Source: JAEUOS01 sp046160545 (GTDB lineage: Bacteria > Pseudomonadota > Gammaproteobacteria > Burkholderiales > JAEUOS01). Taken from it: a stretch of DNA of 8,756 nt. The notes beneath the pieces are model-generated. The model saw only the letters and a program-made list of their open reading frames with translations. It was not told the DNA's origin and ran no database searches. The first letter of the stretch is position 1. Each line of letters begins with the position of its first letter. The stretch lies in contig JBJXGS010000131.1 of assembly GCA_046160545.1 (NCBI GenBank), forward strand, positions 1 through 8,756, given 5' to 3'. Of this stretch, positions 5,244 through 8,756 are shown piece after piece. The position numbers were made by a program, and so were the translations under genes.

Positions 5244-7550
5244 ATGCCCATCAATCAGGTTGCGGCAACCGCTCCAGTCGCGAGTTCGCGCCTGGCACGC
5301 TTGATTCGCGAGGCGCGCTGGCTGGGCTTTGCCGGGATATGCGCCTACCTGGTATTGATTCTCGCGACCTATCGCAAGGCCGATCCCGGCTTTTCCCATG
5401 ACGCCACCGGCGGCGCGATCGCCAACGCTGGTGGCCGCCTCGGTGCCTACCTGGCCGATCTTTTGTTGTTTGTCTTCGGTCTTTCCGCCTGGTGGTGGAC
5501 AGCGCTATTCGCCTACCTCGTGATAGCCGGCTATCGTCGACTGGCCGACGCCGAACTGGGAGCTGAGGCAACCGTCCTCGACCGGCGCTCGCTGATCGCC
5601 ATCTTCGGCGGCTTCGCGCTGCTCCTGGCGGCCAGCAGCACGCTTGAGGGCATGCGTTTTCACTCGCTGACAGTCGCCTTGCCGCTGGGGCCGGGTGGCG
5701 TGCTTGGCGAGGTGCTCGGGAGACACGGCGCGCTCTACGTCGGCTTTACGGGCGCGACCCTCGCTTGCCTGCTTGGAATGGCAGTCGGCCTGTCACTTTT
5801 CAGCGGCCTTTCGTGGCTGGCCATGGCCGAGCGCATTGGAGCTGTCATCGAAGGCATCTGGTTGGGCCTGAAGCGACGCATTGAAGAGCGGCGTGACCGC
5901 CGCGCCGGCGAGACCGCCGTCGAGGTGCGCGAGCAGGCAGTCGAGGAAGAGCGCCGCGAGCTCTTCGAGGAGCATCCGGCGATCCGCATCGAGCCACCGA
6001 TGGTCGCGGTGCCACAATCGCCACGCGTCGAGAAGGAAAAGCAGACCCCCTTGTTTGCCGATCTGCCCGACACCGGGCTGCCGCCACTGGTCCTGCTCGA
6101 TCCCCCGCAGCAGATGCAGGAGACGGTGAGTGCCGAGACGGTCGAATTCACCTCGCGCCTGATCGAAAAGAAACTCAGGGATTTCGGCGTCCAGGTGGAA
6201 GTAAAGGCCGCCTATCCGGGGCCCGTGATCACGCGTTACGAGATCGAACCGGCCATTGGAGTGAAGGGCAGCCAGATCGTCAACCTGGCCAAGGATCTGG
6301 CGCGCGCACTCTCGCTTGTGTCGGTGCGTGTGGTCGAAACAATCCCGGGCAAGAGCGCGATGGGACTGGAGTTGCCCAACCCAAAACGCCAGATGGTGCG
6401 CCTGTCCGAGATTCTCGGATCGCAGGTCTACAACGACAACGTCTCGCCCCTCACCATCGCACTGGGCAAGGACATCGCCGGCAAGCCGGTCGTGGCCGAT
6501 CTGGCGCGCATGCCGCACCTGCTGGTGGCGGGCACCACCGGGGCCGGCAAGTCGGTCGGCATCAACGCAATGCTGTTGTCGCTGCTGTACAAGGCTGAGG
6601 CGCGCGAGGTGCGCCTGATCCTGATCGACCCCAAGATGCTCGAAATGGGCGTCTATGCCGACATCCCGCACCTGCTGGCACCGGTGGTGACCGACATGAA
6701 GCAGGCCGCCAACGCGCTCAACTGGTGCGTGGCCGAGATGGAACGGCGCTACAAGCTCATGAGCACCTTCGGCGTGCGTAACCTGTCGGGCTTCAACCAC
6801 AAGGTAGCCGGTGCGCGCGAGGCCGGCAAGCCGCTGACCAACCCGTTCACGCTGACTCCGGAGTCGCCCGAGCCGCTGGAACACCTGCCACTGATCGTGG
6901 TGGTGATCGACGAGCTGGCCGACCTGATGATGGTGGCAGGCAAGAAAATCGAGGAACTCATCGCACGCCTGGCGCAAAAGGCGCGCGCCGCCGGCATACA
7001 CCTTGTCCTCGCAACCCAGCGTCCGAGCGTTGATGTCATCACCGGCCTCATCAAGGCCAACATCCCGACTCGCATGGCGTTCCAGGTTTCCTCCAAGATC
7101 GATTCGCGCACCATCCTCGACCAGATGGGGGCGGAGTCGTTGCTGGGACAGGGCGACATGCTGTACCTGCCGCCCGGCACCGGACTGCCGCAGCGGGTTC
7201 ACGGGGCCTTTGTCGCCGACGACGAAGTGCACAAGGTGGTCGAGCATCTGAAAAAACTCGGCGGCGCCAATTACATCGAAGGCATACTCGAAGGCGGCGT
7301 GCTCGACGGGGAGGGCGCTGGCGAGCCCGGCGAGTCCAATGGCGACGCCGAGGCCGACCCGATGTACGACCAGGCCGTGGAAATCGTGCTGCGCAACCGG
7401 CGTGCCTCGATCTCGCTGGTGCAACGCCATCTGCGCATCGGCTACAACCGCTCCGCGCGTCTGCTTGAAGCCATGGAAAAGGCCGGCATGGTCTCGCCCA
7501 TGCAATCCAACGGCAACCGCGACATCCTGGTTCCGGCCAAGGCCGAGTGA
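5244..7550 (+). CDS. ftsK: DNA translocase FtsK
   Basis: The 768-residue protein couples septum closure to chromosome segregation, pumping DNA at the division site and activating XerCD at dif. Membrane segments lie near residues 26-43, 67-97, 116-133 and 160-188. A charged linker (about 205-290, Glu/Arg-rich) replaces the long linker of the ~1,330-residue E. coli protein. The motor follows: alpha domain about 294-390; RecA-like beta domain with Walker A GTTGAGKS at 430-437, Walker B IDE with Asp556/Glu557, and the family signature around DSRTILDQMGAESLLGQGD. The winged-helix gamma domain (about 707-768, recognition helix near GYNRSARLLE at 733-742) is the part that reads polar DNA motifs and contacts XerD. 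The ATG at 5244 is the first possible start, because an in-frame TAA lies at 5220-5222 with no start codon between; a TTG at 5301 is less likely. It lacks a ribosome site, consistent with a leaderless mRNA. The stop overlaps lolA by one base. Confidence 0.97.
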   Translation: MPINQVAATAPVASSRLARLIREARWLGFAGICAYLVLILATYRKADPGFSHDATGGAIANAGGRLGAYLADLLLFVFGLSAWWWTALFAYLVIAGYRRLADAELGAEATVLDRRSLIAIFGGFALLLAASSTLEGMRFHSLTVALPLGPGGVLGEVLGRHGALYVGFTGATLACLLGMAVGLSLFSGLSWLAMAERIGAVIEGIWLGLKRRIEERRDRRAGETAVEVREQAVEEERRELFEEHPAIRIEPPMVAVPQSPRVEKEKQTPLFADLPDTGLPPLVLLDPPQQMQETVSAETVEFTSRLIEKKLRDFGVQVEVKAAYPGPVITRYEIEPAIGVKGSQIVNLAKDLARALSLVSVRVVETIPGKSAMGLELPNPKRQMVRLSEILGSQVYNDNVSPLTIALGKDIAGKPVVADLARMPHLLVAGTTGAGKSVGINAMLLSLLYKAEAREVRLILIDPKMLEMGVYADIPHLLAPVVTDMKQAANALNWCVAEMERRYKLMSTFGVRNLSGFNHKVAGAREAGKPLTNPFTLTPESPEPLEHLPLIVVVIDELADLMMVAGKKIEELIARLAQKARAAGIHLVLATQRPSVDVITGLIKANIPTRMAFQVSSKIDSRTILDQMGAESLLGQGDMLYLPPGTGLPQRVHGAFVADDEVHKVVEHLKKLGGANYIEGILEGGVLDGEGAGEPGESNGDAEADPMYDQAVEIVLRNRRASISLVQRHLRIGYNRSARLLEAMEKAGMVSPMQSNGNRDILVPAKAE

Positions 7551-8179
7551 TGAGATTTCTCGCCTGCATCTCCCTGGGAATCCTGGTCTCGATGCCGGCG
7601 CAGGCCGCCGCCATCGACGCCCTGCGTGACTTTGTGCGCGCGACGCGTTCCGGCCGCGCGCCGTTCACCCAGGTGATCATCAACAAGGCCGGCAAGTCTT
7701 CCAATCCGGTATCCGGTACTTTCGTTTTCCAGCGTCCGGGCAAGTTCCGCTGGACCTACGAAAAGCCCTACGACCAGGCCATCGTCGGCGACGGCGAACG
7801 CCTGTGGATCCACGATCGGGATTTGAACCAGGTGACCGTGCGGCGCATGGACGGCGCATTGGGGCAAAGCCCGGCGGCGATCCTCTCGGGCAGCGACGAA
7901 CTGGAAAAGAACTTCGACCTCAAGAACTCCGGCACACGCGATGGGCTCGAGTGGCTGGAAGCGGTGCCGAAGTCGCGCGACACCACCTTTGAGGTGGTGC
8001 GCATCGGTCTCAAGGTGGAGGGCGGCGCTGCGACGATCGCGGTCATGGAACTCAAGGACACCTTTGGCCAGACCTCGGTATTGACCTTCGGCCGCATGGA
8101 ACGCAACCCCGCGCTTACACCCGAGGCCTTTCGCTTCACGCCGCCCAAGGGCGCAGACGTGATCGGCGCTGACAAGTAG
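7550..8179 (+). CDS. lolA: Outer-membrane lipoprotein carrier protein LolA
   Basis: The 209-residue periplasmic chaperone accepts lipoproteins from the inner-membrane LolCDE transporter and passes them to LolB or the outer membrane. A signal peptide covers residues 1-19 or so (MRFLACISLGILVSMPAQA), with cleavage after AQA. The body shows the family pattern: FTQ near 39-41, RPGKFRWTYEKPY from Arg62, then DGERLWIHDRDLNQVTVR. Arg62 would be residue 43 of the mature form, matching the functionally important Arg43 of E. coli LolA. The C-terminal half carries FTPPKGADVI, the usual end of the fold. The ATG at 7550 shares its A with the ftsK TGA, suggesting translational coupling. AAGG at 7539-7542, seven bases upstream, fits this start better than the GTG at 7547. 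It probably lies in one transcript with ftsK and rarA. Confidence 0.94.
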   Translation: MRFLACISLGILVSMPAQAAAIDALRDFVRATRSGRAPFTQVIINKAGKSSNPVSGTFVFQRPGKFRWTYEKPYDQAIVGDGERLWIHDRDLNQVTVRRMDGALGQSPAAILSGSDELEKNFDLKNSGTRDGLEWLEAVPKSRDTTFEVVRIGLKVEGGAATIAVMELKDTFGQTSVLTFGRMERNPALTPEAFRFTPPKGADVIGADK

Positions 8180-8219
8180 GGTGTTGCTGCCAGGTGCTGG
8201 CGCAGGCCCATTGACCCGA

Positions 8220-8756
8220 ATGTCGGCACATCCGTCCGCAGCACCGCTCGCCGAAGCCTTGCGCCCAAAGAGCCTCGACGAAGTCATCGGGCAAGCGCAC
8301 CTTCTGGGCCCGGGCAAACCGCTGCGCGTCGCGTTCGAGTCGGGCAAGCCGCACTCGATGATTCTGTGGGGGCCGCCGGGAGTGGGCAAGACCACCTTGG
8401 CCCGACTCATGGCGCGCGGCTTCGACGCCGACTTCCTGGCCATCTCCGCGGTCCTGGGCGGGGTCAAGGAGATTCGCGAGGCGGTCAAGGCGGCGCAGGA
8501 TTCGCAGGCGCTGGGGCGCCCGACGATACTCTTTGTGGACGAGGTGCACCGCTTCAACAAGAGCCAGCAGGACGCCTTCTTGCCGTATGTCGAGAGCGGG
8601 CTCTTCACTTTCATCGGCGCGACCACCGAGAACCCGTCATTCGAAGTCAATGGCGCACTGCTGTCGCGCGCGTCGGTCTACGTGCTCAATGCGCTCAGTG
8701 TCGACGAGCTGACGAGCGTCATTGAACGCGCGCGACCGCACCTGGGCAATGTTTCG
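8220..8756 (+). CDS. rarA: Replication-associated recombination protein A (RarA/MgsA), N-terminal part
   Basis: The window ends inside the gene; 179 codons are visible of an expected ~440. RarA is an AAA+ ATPase related to clamp-loader subunits and eukaryotic WRNIP1/Mgs1, acting at stalled replication forks. Visible motifs are Walker A GPPGVGKTT from residue 51 (Lys57), Walker B ILFVDEVHRF (Asp107, Glu108), the segment FNKSQQDAFLPYVESG, sensor 1 in GATTENPSF from 133, and a putative arginine finger in LLSR (Arg150). This matches E. coli RarA almost word for word in the motifs. The frame stays open upstream to a GTG at 8181 and a TTG at 8211. I chose ATG 8220 because it places MSAHPSAAPLAEALRPKSL just ahead of the conserved start, but its ribosome site is weak. 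The 40-base gap from lolA shows no terminator, so co-transcription is likely. Confidence 0.95.
   Translation, partial: MSAHPSAAPLAEALRPKSLDEVIGQAHLLGPGKPLRVAFESGKPHSMILWGPPGVGKTTLARLMARGFDADFLAISAVLGGVKEIREAVKAAQDSQALGRPTILFVDEVHRFNKSQQDAFLPYVESGLFTFIGATTENPSFEVNGALLSRASVYVLNALSVDELTSVIERARPHLGNVS

Noticed and set aside
7308..7315. GGGGAGGG matching the E. coli KOPS consensus within ftsK
   Set aside because: In DNA this rich in G, one or two such octamers are expected by chance in a window of this size, and KOPS use in this organism is unknown.
5793..7505. 570-residue open frame on the minus strand opposite ftsK
   Set aside because: It is His/Gln/Arg-rich with no recognisable domain and lies entirely antisense to a certain ftsK; long antisense frames are expected in GC-rich coding DNA.
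8366..8725. 119-residue plus-strand frame at the right end
   Set aside because: It is a +1-shifted shadow of rarA, whose true frame (phase of 8220) carries intact Walker A, Walker B and sensor motifs through to the window end.

Overview
The window is about 8.8 kb of GC-rich DNA carrying five protein-coding genes, all on the plus strand. The first and last genes run off the window edges. It looks like a betaproteobacterium: the order ftsK-lolA-rarA is a conserved proteobacterial cluster, the FtsK is of the short (~770-residue) type, and its N-terminus (an ArgGluAlaArgTrpLeu motif followed by four membrane segments) looks most like Rhodocyclales or related groups. That lineage call rests on memory of family sequences and is moderate only.

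Region 1 (1-4016) is the 3' part of a giant, low-complexity beta-helical exoprotein of the filamentous-haemagglutinin/adhesin kind. The window opens inside a tandem array of 98-residue (294-bp) repeats. These give way to an autotransporter-type beta-strand repeat and then about 1,000 residues of Gly/Ala/Asn/Thr-rich haemagglutinin-like sequence. No C-terminal beta-barrel is present, so the protein is more likely secreted by a separate partner (two-partner secretion) than as a classical autotransporter. The N-terminus and any transporter lie outside the window.

Region 2 (4168-5079) encodes a secreted protein with a FecR domain, but no visible anti-sigma or membrane part and no sigma factor beside it. 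It is probably a periplasmic or surface accessory of the adhesin rather than an iron-uptake regulator. A strong intrinsic terminator (5114-5139) closes this unit.

Region 3 (5244-8756) is the housekeeping cluster. ftsK encodes the septal DNA translocase. lolA encodes the periplasmic lipoprotein carrier and overlaps the ftsK stop by one base. rarA encodes a replication-associated AAA+ ATPase and is cut off by the window end. They are probably co-transcribed from a promoter just ahead of ftsK. There a perfect TATAAT box lies only six bases before the ATG, suggesting a leaderless transcript, and a perfect 10-bp inverted repeat lies just upstream.

The most interesting points are four: the repeat array in the barrel-less adhesin; a single cysteine in the adhesin, at its penultimate residue, next to a FecR protein with an odd number of mature cysteines; the unusual solitary FecR gene; and the promoter architecture of ftsK. 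I found no RNA genes, CRISPR array, insertion sequence or obviously new defence system.
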